This document shows positions 52,371 to 61,504 of a stretch of DNA of 64,000 bases, one piece after another. Every line of letters begins with the position of its first letter. Position 1 is the first letter of the stretch. The notes beneath the pieces were generated by a model. That model saw only the letters and a program-made list of their open reading frames with translations, was not told where the DNA came from and ran no database searches. This DNA is from Pseudomonas fluorescens. GTDB lineage: Bacteria > Pseudomonadota > Gammaproteobacteria > Pseudomonadales > Pseudomonadaceae. Position numbers and translations under genes: made by a program. The DNA lies in contig NZ_VCNJ01000040.1 of the NCBI RefSeq assembly GCF_005938625.1, positions 186,001-250,000 of the forward strand, written 5' to 3'.

Positions 52371-53552
52371 TTACCGCTCGATCAGCGCAATGCGCTTGTT
52401 GTACCAGTTCATCAGCAGGGAAATGCTGATACTGATCGCCAGGTACACGCTCATGGTGATGGCAATCACCTCGATCGCCTGACCGGTCTGGTTGAGCACG
52501 GTGCCAGCGAACAGCGAAACCATTTCCGGGTAACCGATACCGGCCGCCAGCGAAGAGTTTTTCGCCAGGTTGAGATATTGGCTCGTCAGCGGTGGAATGA
52601 TCACGCGCAGGGCTTGCGGGATGATCACCTTGCGCAGGGTCGGGCCGTTGCGCAGGCCGAGCGAACGCGCCGCTTCAGTCTGGCCGTGGCTGACCGATTT
52701 GATCCCGGAACGCACGATCTCGGCGATGAACGCCGCGGTGTAAACGGTCAGGGCCAGGGTCAGAGCGAGCAGTTCCGGGATCAGCACCCAGCCGCCGACG
52801 AAGTTGAAGCCTGAAAGCTTCGGCATTTCCCAATGCAGCGGTGCGCCGAAGATCAGTGCGCACAACGCCGGGATCACCAGCAAAATCGCCAGGCCCACCC
52901 AGAACTTGTGGAACGGCACGCCGGTTTCTTCGAAGCGCTTGTTGGCCCAGCGCGTCATCAACACGATGCCGACAATGGCCACTGCGACGCTGATCACGAA
53001 CGCCCAGAAACCGTCGGCAGCCAGCGCGGCCGGCATGTTCAGGCCACGGCTGCTGACGAAGAAAGTGTCGCCGAAATTGTGGCTGTTGCGCGGCCCCGGC
53101 ATGGTCAGGAATACCGCGAAATACCAGAACAGAATCTGCAGCAGCGGCGGAATGTTGCGGAACACTTCCACATACACGGTCGCCAGTTTGCTGATGATCC
53201 AGTTTTGCGACAGCCGCGCCACACCGATGATGAAACCGAGGATCGTCGCCAGAATCACGCCGATCACTGTCACCAACAAGGTATTGAGAAGACCGATGAC
53301 GAAGACGCGGGCATAGCTGTCCGCTTCGGTGTAGTCGATCAGGTGTTGAGCGATGCCGAACCCGGCACTGCGCTCCAGAAAGCCGAAACCGGAGGTAATG
53401 CCCCGGTGCTGAAGGTTGGTTTGCGTGTTGTCGAACAAGTACCAGCCCAGCGAGACCACCGCCACAACGGTGATGATCTGGAATAGCCACGCACGCACTC
53501 GTGGATCGCTGAGGCTGAACCTCTGCTTTGGTGCGCCGATTGAATTTTGCAT
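52371..53552 (-). CDS. aapQ: General L-amino acid ABC transporter, permease AapQ
   Basis: A 393-residue permease. The conserved EVFRNIPPLLQILFWYFAVF and EAARSLGLRNGPTLRKVIIP (the EAA coupling loop) identify it, and the long insertion between helices (residues about 170-245) is typical of AapQ. ATG at 53552 gives MQNSIGAPKQRFSL. It follows aapJ by 66 bp, which may allow partial separation of aapJ levels from the rest. Confidence 0.93.
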   Translation of the reverse strand: MQNSIGAPKQRFSLSDPRVRAWLFQIITVVAVVSLGWYLFDNTQTNLQHRGITSGFGFLERSAGFGIAQHLIDYTEADSYARVFVIGLLNTLLVTVIGVILATILGFIIGVARLSQNWIISKLATVYVEVFRNIPPLLQILFWYFAVFLTMPGPRNSHNFGDTFFVSSRGLNMPAALAADGFWAFVISVAVAIVGIVLMTRWANKRFEETGVPFHKFWVGLAILLVIPALCALIFGAPLHWEMPKLSGFNFVGGWVLIPELLALTLALTVYTAAFIAEIVRSGIKSVSHGQTEAARSLGLRNGPTLRKVIIPQALRVIIPPLTSQYLNLAKNSSLAAGIGYPEMVSLFAGTVLNQTGQAIEVIAITMSVYLAISISISLLMNWYNKRIALIER

Positions 53553-53618
53553 GAAGTGCCCCGGAAGAAATGGAACAAGAACATCACCCGGCGGTTGGCC
53601 CGCCGGGCGATAGAACCA

Positions 53619-54650
53619 TTAGCGCACTGGTGGTGCGTACTGAATGCCGCCGTTGTTCCACAGGGCGTTCAAGCCGCGGTCGATTTCCAGCGGAGTGCTC
53701 TTGCCGAGGTTTTTCTCGAAGATTTCGCCGTAGTTGCCGACTTGTTTGACGATCTGCACAACCCAGTCTTTCGGCAGTTTCAGGTCTTTGCCGTACTCGC
53801 CGTCAGCACCGAGCATACGGGCGACGTCCGGGTTCTTGGTCGACTTGGCTTCAGCTTCGACGTTCTTCGACGTGATGCCGGCTTCTTCGGTGTTGAGCAG
53901 CGCGTAGCCAACCCAACGGACGATGGCCAGCCACTCGTCGTCGCCGTTACGTACGACCGGGCCCAGTGGTTCTTTGGAAATGGTTTCCGGCAGCACCACG
54001 TAGTCCTTCGGCGAGGCCAGCTTGCTGCGCTGGGCGAACAGCTGGGACTTGTCGGAGGTCAGCACGTCGCAACGACCGGATTCCAGCGATTTGGCGCTTT
54101 CATCGGAGGTGTCGAAAGTGATCGGGGTGTATTTCAGACCGTTGCCACGGAAGTAGTCGGAAACGTTCAGCTCGGTGGTGGTACCGGCCTGGATGCAGAT
54201 GGTTGCACCGTCCAGCTCTTTGGCACTCTTCACGCCCAGCTTGTTGTTCACCAGGAAGCCGATGCCGTCGTAGTAGGTAATGAAGCCCGGGAATTTCAGG
54301 CCCATGCCCGCGTCGCGGGAGCTGGTCATGGTGGTGTTGCGCGACAGGATGTCGATCTCGCCCGATTGCAGCGCGGTGAAGCGCTCCTTGGCGTTCAACT
54401 GACTGAATTTGACCTTGGTCGCGTCGCCGAATACGGCAGCGGCCACAGCGCGGCAGACGTCAGCGTCGATCCCGAGGATCTTGCCGGTCGCGTCCGGTAC
54501 CGAGAAGCCCGGCAGACCGTCGCTCACGCCACACTGCACGAAACCTTTCTTCTGCACTGCATCCAGGGTTGCACCCGCCTGAGCGAACCCGCTGACACCG
54601 AGTACTGTTGCTGCAGTCACGATGGCCAGGGTGGATTTCAACATCTTCAT
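53619..54650 (-). CDS. aapJ: General L-amino acid ABC transporter, periplasmic binding protein AapJ
   Basis: A 343-residue exported solute-binding protein (signal peptide MKMLKSTLAIVTAATVLGVS, cleavage near AQA) of the amino-acid-binding family: GVSDGLPGFSVPD, then GIDADVCRAVAAAVFGDATK near 62 and CIQAGTTTELN near 148. First gene of the operon. GGAGG lies 6 bases before the ATG. Confidence 0.94.
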   Translation of the reverse strand: MKMLKSTLAIVTAATVLGVSGFAQAGATLDAVQKKGFVQCGVSDGLPGFSVPDATGKILGIDADVCRAVAAAVFGDATKVKFSQLNAKERFTALQSGEIDILSRNTTMTSSRDAGMGLKFPGFITYYDGIGFLVNNKLGVKSAKELDGATICIQAGTTTELNVSDYFRGNGLKYTPITFDTSDESAKSLESGRCDVLTSDKSQLFAQRSKLASPKDYVVLPETISKEPLGPVVRNGDDEWLAIVRWVGYALLNTEEAGITSKNVEAEAKSTKNPDVARMLGADGEYGKDLKLPKDWVVQIVKQVGNYGEIFEKNLGKSTPLEIDRGLNALWNNGGIQYAPPVR

Positions 54651-55118
54651 TCAAACCTCCAGTTTTGCTCTTGTTGTGTCGGAGCTTGAGTCCAGTCGCA
54701 CCCTTTTGAGGCGTTGTTGACCCGTGTTGGCTTTTTTTGGGGTCAACCGACGTAAGACCTTCGCTATGAGTCTAGTAGGAGAAAATCCACATCATGGACA
54801 ACTCACTTCTCACCAATCGGCCGAACGGGCTGTAGCCCTTTCACGTTCGCTGCGCCCGTAGCGGCCATTGGCGAACATCCATCACCGGATTCTTTGCAAT
54901 CCCGTCGCGGGTCGTACACTGATAGTGTTACCGCCACGCGTAGGACGCTTCGTACAGAACCTTTCATAGCAAAGCCCGTACCACACCTGTCGCGGAATCG
55001 ATTCGGCGACAGGTCAATAGCAAAACTTGTAACCTTGCGACATCTTCTTAACGGATCAACCCGACGCGCACTCGAATCACGCACTTATTGAGAGCGCCCG
55101 CACATTTTTGGAGCAGAC
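54651..55118. promoter_or_regulatory. Divergent aapJ/estB intergenic region
   Basis: A 468-bp gap with the aap promoter. An inverted repeat GTTGACCC...GGGTCAAC at 54716-54747 lies 70 bp upstream of the aapJ ATG; it could be an operator or a leader hairpin. The possible frame 54803-55084 on the minus strand is Cys/Arg-rich without homologues and is left out. Nothing else is recognised. Confidence 0.45.
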
Positions 55119-55775
55119 ATGACCGAGCCCTTGATTCTTCAGCCTGTTAAGCCCGCAGACGCCTGCGTGATCTGGCTGCACGGCCTCGGCGCCGACCGCT
55201 ACGACTTCCTGCCGGTCGCCGAGGCGTTGCAGGAAAGCCTGCTGAGCACGCGCTTCGTCCTGCCGCAGGCACCGACTCGTCCAGTGACGATAAATGGCGG
55301 ATATGCCATGCCCAGCTGGTACGACATTAAAGCCATGAGCCCGGCGCGAGCGATCGACCGTGATGAGCTGGAAGCGTCGGCGGATCGCATCATTGAATTG
55401 ATCGAAAACGAGCGCGCCAGCGGAATAGACGCCTCGCGAATTTTCCTCGCCGGGTTTTCCCAGGGTGGCGCCGTGGTGTTGCACACCGCATTTGTGAAAT
55501 GGCAGGGGCCGTTGGGCGGTGTGCTGGCGTTGTCGACGTATGCGCCGACCTTCAGTGATGAGATGCAGCTTTCAGCCAGTCAGCAGCGGATTCCCGCGAT
55601 ATGCCTGCACGGCCAGTTCGATGGCGTGGTGCAGAACTCGATGGGACGCAGTGCCTATGAGCATTTGGTGAAGCATGGTGTCACCGTGACATGGCAGGAG
55701 TACCCAATGGAGCACGAAGTGTTACCCGAGGAAATTCGCGACATCGGTGTCTGGTTGAGCGAACGCCTGCGCTAA
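55119..55775 (+). CDS. estB: Carboxylesterase II (alpha/beta hydrolase)
   Basis: A 218-residue cytoplasmic esterase that hydrolyses short-chain carboxylic esters. Ser114 in the nucleophile elbow GFSQGG, Asp168 in LHGQFDGVV and His199 in MEHEV form the triad, at the same positions as in the structurally known P. fluorescens carboxylesterase of identical length. The HGLGADRYDF oxyanion segment is near residue 21. Related human proteins are acyl-protein thioesterases. It is followed by rhlB. Confidence 0.94.
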   Translation: MTEPLILQPVKPADACVIWLHGLGADRYDFLPVAEALQESLLSTRFVLPQAPTRPVTINGGYAMPSWYDIKAMSPARAIDRDELEASADRIIELIENERASGIDASRIFLAGFSQGGAVVLHTAFVKWQGPLGGVLALSTYAPTFSDEMQLSASQQRIPAICLHGQFDGVVQNSMGRSAYEHLVKHGVTVTWQEYPMEHEVLPEEIRDIGVWLSERLR

Positions 55776-55872
55776 GTATCGAGATTAAAATCGCCCTTTG
55801 ATCCCTCCCCCTACGCCGCGCCCGTTTCTTGCATTACACTGGCCGGCGTACATTCCTTAACCAATTGATGAG

Positions 55873-57351
55873 ATGACCGTGCTCAAAGCACTCAAGAAGA
55901 TGTTCGGTAAAAGCGAGGCTGAGCAGCTCGCGCCAGTTCCCAGTGCGCCGTCGCACGCCCCCGGTCATCGCAGCGATGCCCCACAGGCCGACCGCCCCTC
56001 TCACGTAGCGGCACCGAAACACGAACCAAAACCCGCACCGGCCGCGCCAGTTGCCGCCGAGCCTGCCCCCAGCGAAGCGCCGAAACCGGCCAGACCGCGC
56101 CGCGAACCGAAGCCCAAGGCACCAGTCATCCCGTGGAAACTCGAAGATTTCGTCGTCGAGCCACAGGAAGGCAAAACCCGCTTCCATGATTTCAAACTGT
56201 CGCCAGAACTGATGCACGCCATTCAGGATCTGGGCTTCCCGTATTGCACGCCGATCCAGGCACAGGTGCTGGGCTTCACCCTCGCCGGCAAAGACGCCAT
56301 TGGCCGCGCGCAGACCGGCACCGGCAAAACCGCCGCGTTCCTGATCTCGATCATCACCCAACTGCTGCAAACGCCGCCGCCGAAAGAACGCTACATGGGC
56401 GAACCCCGTGCGCTGATCATCGCGCCGACCCGTGAGCTGGTGGTGCAGATCGCCAAGGACGCCGCTGACCTGACCAAGTACACCGGCCTCAACGTCATGA
56501 CGTTCGTTGGCGGCATGGACTTCGACAAGCAACTCAAGCACCTCGAAGCGCGCCACTGCGACATTCTTGTTGCGACCCCGGGCCGTCTGCTCGACTTCAA
56601 CCAGCGCGGCGACGTGCATCTGGACATGGTCGAAGTGATGGTGCTGGACGAAGCCGACCGCATGCTCGACATGGGTTTCATCCCGCAAGTGCGGCAGATC
56701 ATTCGCCAGACCCCGCCGAAGTCCGAGCGCCAGACCCTGCTGTTCTCCGCGACCTTCACCGAAGACGTGATGAACCTCGCCAAGCAGTGGACTACCGACC
56801 CGTCGATCGTCGAGATCGAGTCGCAGAACGTGGCCAACGAAAACGTCGAGCAGCACATCTACGCGGTGGCCGGTGCCGACAAATACAAACTGCTCTACAA
56901 CCTGGTCAACGATAACGGCTGGGAGCGGGTCATCGTATTTGCCAACCGCAAGGACGAAGTGCGTCGTATCGAAGAACGTCTGGTGCGCGACGGCATCAAC
57001 GCCGCGCAACTGTCCGGCGATGTGCCGCAACACAAGCGCATCAAAACCCTGGAAGGTTTCCGCGAAGGCAAGATTCGCGTGCTGGTCGCCACCGATGTAG
57101 CCGGTCGCGGCATCCACATCGACGGCATCAGCCACGTAATCAACTTCACCCTGCCGGAAGTTCCCGACGACTACGTGCACCGCATCGGCCGGACCGGTCG
57201 TGCCGGCGCCGATGGCGTGTCGATCAGCTTCGCCGGTGAGGACGACTCCTACCAGTTGCCGTCCATCGAAGAGAAGCTCGGTCGCAAGATCAGCTGTGAA
57301 ACGCCGCCAACGCATCTGTTGCGTGCGGTTGAGCGCAAGCGTCCGCAGTAA
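55873..57351 (+). CDS. rhlB: DEAD-box RNA helicase RhlB
   Basis: An ATP-dependent RNA helicase, a component of RNA degradosomes. The 492-residue protein has an Ala/Pro/Lys-rich N-terminal extension (about residues 15-85), the Q motif FPYCTPIQAQ near 122, motif I AQTGTGKT near 142, PTRELVVQ near 186, DEAD at LDEADRMLD near 260, SAT near 298 and HRIGRTGRAG near 436. The extension is typical of pseudomonad RhlB but poorly conserved. A terminator follows. Confidence 0.93.
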   Translation: MTVLKALKKMFGKSEAEQLAPVPSAPSHAPGHRSDAPQADRPSHVAAPKHEPKPAPAAPVAAEPAPSEAPKPARPRREPKPKAPVIPWKLEDFVVEPQEGKTRFHDFKLSPELMHAIQDLGFPYCTPIQAQVLGFTLAGKDAIGRAQTGTGKTAAFLISIITQLLQTPPPKERYMGEPRALIIAPTRELVVQIAKDAADLTKYTGLNVMTFVGGMDFDKQLKHLEARHCDILVATPGRLLDFNQRGDVHLDMVEVMVLDEADRMLDMGFIPQVRQIIRQTPPKSERQTLLFSATFTEDVMNLAKQWTTDPSIVEIESQNVANENVEQHIYAVAGADKYKLLYNLVNDNGWERVIVFANRKDEVRRIEERLVRDGINAAQLSGDVPQHKRIKTLEGFREGKIRVLVATDVAGRGIHIDGISHVINFTLPEVPDDYVHRIGRTGRAGADGVSISFAGEDDSYQLPSIEEKLGRKISCETPPTHLLRAVERKRPQ

Positions 57352-57365
57352 GCGACGTTTAGCAG

Positions 57366-57400
57366 AAAAGCGCAGCCGGCAACGGACTGCGCTTTTTTTT
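57366..57400 (+). terminator. Intrinsic terminator after rhlB
   Basis: AAAAGCGCAG...CTGCGCTTTTTTTT stem-loop 15 bp past the rhlB stop, with a T8 run. Confidence 0.92.
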
Positions 57401-57440
57401 GCCCGGCATTTGATCAGGTGCTTGCGAGAGAAAACTAAAA

Positions 57441-57453
57441 GTCCATAATGGAC
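57441..57453. promoter_or_regulatory. Candidate DauR operator upstream of dauB
   Basis: GTCCATAATGGAC, a palindrome with 6-bp arms (GTCCAT/ATGGAC), lies 34 bp before the dauB ATG. The related palindrome at 61422-61438 precedes the binding-protein gene of the same locus. Regulation by DauR is inferred from this shared site. Confidence 0.5.
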
Positions 57454-57486
57454 AAATTAGTTTAGATCTAGACTCCGGAGCCTGAC

Positions 57487-58437
57487 ATGTCCGATACACC
57501 CTACGTGATAGACCAGCATCGGGCCCGCGAGTTGTTGGTGCGCATCGATGTGCCGCAGATCCTGCGCAAGCTGTTTCGCGACCTTGCCGCGGGAAATGCC
57601 GTGCAGCCTGCGCAACAACTGGTGGAATTCCCGCAGGGTGCCGGCGACTTCATCAACTATCTGGGCGTGCTGGCTGAAGACGGCGTGTACGGCATGAAGA
57701 CCTCGCCGTACATCGTTCGCGAGCAAGGTGCGCTGGTGACGGCGTGGACGCTGCTGATGTCGATGAAAACCGGCCAACCGCTGCTGCTCTGCGATGCCGG
57801 TGAACTGACCACCGCGCGCACCGCTGCGACCACTGCCGTGGCGGTCGACGCCCTCGCGCCGCTGAATGCCACGCGACTGGCGATCATCGGCAGCGGCAAG
57901 GTTGCGCAGGCGCATCTGCATTACGTGAAGTCTCTGCGTGACTGGCAGAGCATCAGTTTGTATTCGCCAAGTCTGTCCGCCGACGCGCAAACCCAGGCAC
58001 TGTTGAAAGCCATCACGCCCAATCTGAAGATCGCTGACAGCAGTGATGCGGCCATCGCCGAGGCTGATGTGATCATGCTGTGCACCTCGTCCGCCGGCCC
58101 GGTCATCGATCCTGCCGCATTGAGCAAACCGGCCCTGATCACCTCGATCAGCACCAACGCCCCGCGCGCCCACGAAGTACCACCGCAGAGCCTCAACGAC
58201 ATGCAGGTGTGGTGCGACTATCGTCTGACCACGCCGGGGTCGGCGGGGGAGATGTTGATCGCCGCAGAACAGCATGGCTGGAGCAAGGATTCGATTGTCG
58301 GCGATCTCGCCGACTTGCTCAGCGAGAAAGTCCAGCGGCCCGATTACGATCGTCACGTGTTCTTCCGTTCAATCGGCCTTGGCCTGGAAGACATTGCCCT
58401 GGCCAATGCGGTTTATCTCCTCCATCACCAGAATTAA
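57487..58437 (+). CDS. dauB: Ornithine cyclodeaminase-family dehydrogenase (DauB)
   Basis: A 316-residue OCD/mu-crystallin-family protein with a Rossmann segment IIGSGKVAQAHLHYVKSL near residue 139 and an N-terminal substrate-binding half (DGVYGMKTSPYIVREQGALV in part near 60). In P. aeruginosa DauB is an NAD(P)-dependent dehydrogenase that reduces 2-ketoarginine to L-arginine, thereby completing D- to L-arginine conversion with DauA. ATG preceded by CCGGAG. First gene of dauBA, with a REPIN between the two. Confidence 0.88.
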   Translation: MSDTPYVIDQHRARELLVRIDVPQILRKLFRDLAAGNAVQPAQQLVEFPQGAGDFINYLGVLAEDGVYGMKTSPYIVREQGALVTAWTLLMSMKTGQPLLLCDAGELTTARTAATTAVAVDALAPLNATRLAIIGSGKVAQAHLHYVKSLRDWQSISLYSPSLSADAQTQALLKAITPNLKIADSSDAAIAEADVIMLCTSSAGPVIDPAALSKPALITSISTNAPRAHEVPPQSLNDMQVWCDYRLTTPGSAGEMLIAAEQHGWSKDSIVGDLADLLSEKVQRPDYDRHVFFRSIGLGLEDIALANAVYLLHHQN

Positions 58438-58452
58438 GCCTGATGCAATCCA

Positions 58453-58542
58453 TGTGGGAGCGAGCTTGCTCGCGAATGCGGTCTGACATTCACCGAATGT
58501 GTTGACTGATAGATCGCTTTCGCGAGCAAGCTCGCTCCCACA
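58453..58542. repeat. REPIN between dauB and dauA
   Basis: Inverted TGTGGGAGCGAGCTTGCTCG arms inside the dau operon, filling most of the 148-bp gap between dauB and dauA. Confidence 0.88.
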
Positions 58543-58585
58543 GGGATTGCGTGTATTTTCATATTTCGAGCATCAGGAGACCTTC

Positions 58586-59713
58586 ATGAGCCAGGCAGAT
58601 TTCATCATCATCGGCGGCGGGATTGCCGGCGCTTCCAGCGGTTTCTGGCTGTCGCCTCACGGCAAAGTGATCGTACTCGAACGCGAATCGCACCCGGCCT
58701 ATCACTCCACCGGCCGCTCTGCTGCGCTGTTCACCGCCGCGTACGGCACGCCGCAAGTGCGCGCACTGACCCAGGCCAGCCGGGCGTTTTTCGACAACCC
58801 GCCCAGCGGTTTCTGCGAACACCCGCTGCTGACCCCGCGCGGCGAAATGACCGTCGACTTCAGCGGTGACGCCGCCGAACTGAACAACCAATACCTCAGT
58901 GCCAAAGCCACAGTCCCTGAGATGCAGTTGCTCACTGCCGATGAAGCCTGTGCGCGACTGCCGATCCTGCGCCGGGAAAAAGTCCACGGCGCGATCTACG
59001 ATCCGAGCGCCAGCGACATCGATACCGACGCCTTGCATCAGGGCTACCTGCGCGGAATCCGCCGTAACCACGGCGAAGTGCGCACCGATTGCGAAGTGCT
59101 CGGCCTGAACCGCGACACCGACGGCCTATGGCACGTTCAAACCAACGGCCAGACCTTCAGTGCACCGGTAATCATCAATGCCGCCGGGGCCTGGGCCGAC
59201 AAGATCGGTGCACTGGCCGGCGCCAGGCCGTTGGGTTTGCAACCGAAACGCCGCGCCGCTTTTATCTTCGCCGGGCCCGAAGGCGTCGACATTCATCACT
59301 GGCCGATGCTGGTCAGCCTCGACGAATCCTTCTATATGAAGCCTGACGCCGGCATGTTCCTCGGTTCACCGGCCAACGCCGACCCGGTCGAACCCCACGA
59401 CGTGCAGCCGGAAGAACTGGACATCGCCATGGGCATTTACCAGATCGAGGAAGCCACCACGCTGACCATCCGCCGTCCAACCCGCACGTGGGCCGGGCTG
59501 CGCAGTTTCGTCGGCGACGGTGATCTTCTCAGCGGTTTCGATCCGCAGGTGCCGGGATTGTTCTGGGTCGCCGCACAGGGTGGTTACGGCATTCAGACTT
59601 CGCCGGCGATGGGCCAGGCCAGCGCGGCGTTGGTGCGTGGCGAGCCACTGCCCGAGCACTTGCGCAACTTCGGGCTGAGCAGCGCCATGCTCTCGCCTGC
59701 CCGCCTCGCCTGA
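58586..59713 (+). CDS. dauA: D-arginine dehydrogenase (DauA)
   Basis: A 375-residue FAD-dependent amine oxidase (DAO family). The FAD-binding motif is IIIGGGIAGASSGFWLSPHG near residue 8, followed by STGRSAALFTAAYG, the segment NAAGAWADKIG and the C-terminal GYGIQTSPAMG. It oxidises D-arginine and other D-amino acids to keto acids. The 375-residue length equals that of P. aeruginosa DauA. The ATG at 58586 follows CAGGAGACC; an upstream in-frame ATG at 58499 lies in the REPIN. Confidence 0.92.
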   Translation: MSQADFIIIGGGIAGASSGFWLSPHGKVIVLERESHPAYHSTGRSAALFTAAYGTPQVRALTQASRAFFDNPPSGFCEHPLLTPRGEMTVDFSGDAAELNNQYLSAKATVPEMQLLTADEACARLPILRREKVHGAIYDPSASDIDTDALHQGYLRGIRRNHGEVRTDCEVLGLNRDTDGLWHVQTNGQTFSAPVIINAAGAWADKIGALAGARPLGLQPKRRAAFIFAGPEGVDIHHWPMLVSLDESFYMKPDAGMFLGSPANADPVEPHDVQPEELDIAMGIYQIEEATTLTIRRPTRTWAGLRSFVGDGDLLSGFDPQVPGLFWVAAQGGYGIQTSPAMGQASAALVRGEPLPEHLRNFGLSSAMLSPARLA

Positions 59714-59806
59714 TCGTCCACCCGGATGACGCGCCCAACGGATTGCGGCACACTCGCAGCGCCTCCTGATCACGGGGGCGTTGACGCTGCCTGGAGCTCC
59801 ACTGTC

Positions 59807-60433
59807 ATGACCGCCCCTGAATTCGACCCGGCCCTGGATAACTTCCGCGCCATCGCCGACGCCATCGCCACGCTGTTCTATCCGCACGCCGAAGTGGTGC
59901 TGCACGACTTGCGCACGCAGAAGGTCGACTACATTGCCAACAACCTGTCCAAACGCGAGATCGGCGACGACTCGTCACTGGAAGACATGCTCAGCGAGGA
60001 TGTCGCCGAGCGGAACATCGGCCCGTACGAAAAGCTCAATTGGGATGGCCAGAAGATCCGTAGCCTGAGCAGCGTCCTGCGCGACAGCGAAGGCCTGCCG
60101 CTGGCGGTGCTGTGCATCAATCTGAATATTTCGTTGTTCGAGAACGCCAAGGCTGCGCTGGACCTGTTCCTCTCGCCGAGCAAGCTGATCCCGCAACCGG
60201 ATTCACTGTTTCGTGATGACTGGCAGGAGCGCATCAACACTTTCCTTCACGCCTGGCTGCGCGAGCGGCAGCTGAGCCTGAACCTGCTGACCCGCGATCA
60301 CAAACGTGAACTGGTGCTGGCGCTGCACGCCGAAGGCGCGTTCAAGGGCAAGAGCGCCTCGAACTATGTGGCCAATGTGCTGAACATGGGGCGGGCGACG
60401 GTGTACAAACATTTGAAGGAAATGAAGGGCTAG
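59807..60433 (+). CDS. dauR: DauR-type regulator (PAS/YheO domain and HTH)
   Basis: A 208-residue transcription factor with an N-terminal YheO-like PAS domain (PHAEVVLHDLRTQKVDYIAN in residues 26-45) and a C-terminal helix-turn-helix (GKSASNYVANVLNMGRATVY near 183). In P. aeruginosa DauR represses dauBAR and responds to D-arginine or 2-ketoarginine. It begins 93 bp after dauA, in the same direction. The frame is open upstream to 59726 but family start fits 59807. Confidence 0.88.
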   Translation: MTAPEFDPALDNFRAIADAIATLFYPHAEVVLHDLRTQKVDYIANNLSKREIGDDSSLEDMLSEDVAERNIGPYEKLNWDGQKIRSLSSVLRDSEGLPLAVLCINLNISLFENAKAALDLFLSPSKLIPQPDSLFRDDWQERINTFLHAWLRERQLSLNLLTRDHKRELVLALHAEGAFKGKSASNYVANVLNMGRATVYKHLKEMKG

Positions 60434-60457
60434 AGATCTTCATCGATAGTTCCGGCC

Positions 60458-60535
60458 TCTTCGGGAGCAAGCTCGCTCCCACAATGGATTTCTGAACACC
60501 GCAGATCCAATGTGGGAGCGAGCTTGCTCGCGAAT
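60458..60535. repeat. REPIN between dauR and binding protein gene
   Basis: Inverted REP arms (TCGGGAGCAAGCTCGCTCCC and GGGAGCGAGCTTGCTCGCGA) form a hairpin between convergent genes; the first arm is a slightly degenerate copy. Confidence 0.83.
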
Positions 60536-60543
60536 GCGATTGA

Positions 60544-61320
60544 TCAGTCGCCGTAAATGTCGGACTTGAAATACTTCTCGGAAATCTTCTGATATTCGCC
60601 ACTCGCGCGAATGCCGTCGATGGCGCCATTCAACTGGCTGACCAGTTCGACATTGCCTTTGCGCACCGCAATTCCCGCGCCCTCGCCCACGTACTTCGGA
60701 TCCTTCAACTCAGGCCCGACAAACGCATACCCCTTGCCACGCGGCATCGACAAAAAGTCATTCAATGGAATGGTGTCGGCAAAAATCGCATCCAGCCGCC
60801 CTGCCGCCAAATCCATGTAGATCTCTTCGTTGTTGCTGTAGCGCTTGACGTTGATGCCCTTCGGCTCGAACACCTCGGTGGCGTAACGATCAGTGGTGGT
60901 CGCGCGCTGCACGCCGACGTTCTTGCCCTTCAGGCTGGCGTATTGATCGTCAACGCTGGCGCCTTCTTTCATCACCAGCCTCGACGAAGTGAAGTAGTAC
61001 TTGTGGGTGAAATCCACCGACTTCTTGCGGTCTTCGTTGATGGTCATCGACGACAGGGCCATGTCGATTTTCTTCACCTTCAGCGAGGGAATCAGACCAT
61101 CGAACTCACCTTCGACCCACACGCACTTGACCTTCATCTGCGCGCACAGGGCATTGCCGATGTCGTAGTCGAAACCGACGATTTCGCCCTTGTCGGTTTT
61201 CGAGGCGAACGGTGGGTAGGCGGCTTCAATGCCAATGCGCAGGGTTTGCTCGGCGGCGAACACGCTGGCGCAGGACAACAGGCTCAGGGCCAGACCGGTG
61301 ATGAGGGGGAGTTTCTTCAT
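60544..61320 (-). CDS. Periplasmic basic amino acid (Lys/Arg/Orn-type) binding protein
   Basis: A 258-residue solute-binding protein with signal peptide MKKLPLITGLALSLLSCASV (cleavage near FAA), typical EAAYPPFASKTDKGEIVGFD and VDFTHKYYFTSSRLVMKEG segments and a C-terminal KISEKYFKSDIYGD. It resembles arginine/ornithine-binding proteins such as the PA3865 product, adjacent to dauR in P. aeruginosa. No permease is nearby, so it must share membrane subunits encoded elsewhere. A palindrome like the dauB one lies upstream. Confidence 0.88.
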   Translation of the reverse strand: MKKLPLITGLALSLLSCASVFAAEQTLRIGIEAAYPPFASKTDKGEIVGFDYDIGNALCAQMKVKCVWVEGEFDGLIPSLKVKKIDMALSSMTINEDRKKSVDFTHKYYFTSSRLVMKEGASVDDQYASLKGKNVGVQRATTTDRYATEVFEPKGINVKRYSNNEEIYMDLAAGRLDAIFADTIPLNDFLSMPRGKGYAFVGPELKDPKYVGEGAGIAVRKGNVELVSQLNGAIDGIRASGEYQKISEKYFKSDIYGD

Positions 61321-61421
61321 GTTCGTTCTCTCGCGGGTTGTTGTTGGTTTGGCAAGATGAAGAAGAGCAGCTGGTAGCGGGGAGCTACGAGCGGCAAGAC
61401 TGAAGCTGTTTTTGTACTTTG

Positions 61422-61438
61422 AATTCCATATTGGACTT
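61422..61438. promoter_or_regulatory. Candidate DauR operator upstream of binding protein gene
   Basis: On the minus strand TAAGTCCAATATGGAATT resembles the dauB palindrome (AAGTCCATAATGGACAA): shared AGTCCA, AT-only centre and TGGA. It lies about 100 bp before the ATG. Proposed, not proven. Confidence 0.4.
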
Positions 61439-61504
61439 ATATGTACAAGCCGTCAATCCGCGAGAAGAGAGTGTCTGGAAGGCTTTTGCTGTTGCAGATG
61501 GCCC

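Noticed and set aside
54803..55084. 93-codon minus-strand frame upstream of estB
   Set aside because: Cys/Arg-rich shadow-like composition, no ribosome binding site and no recognised homologue.
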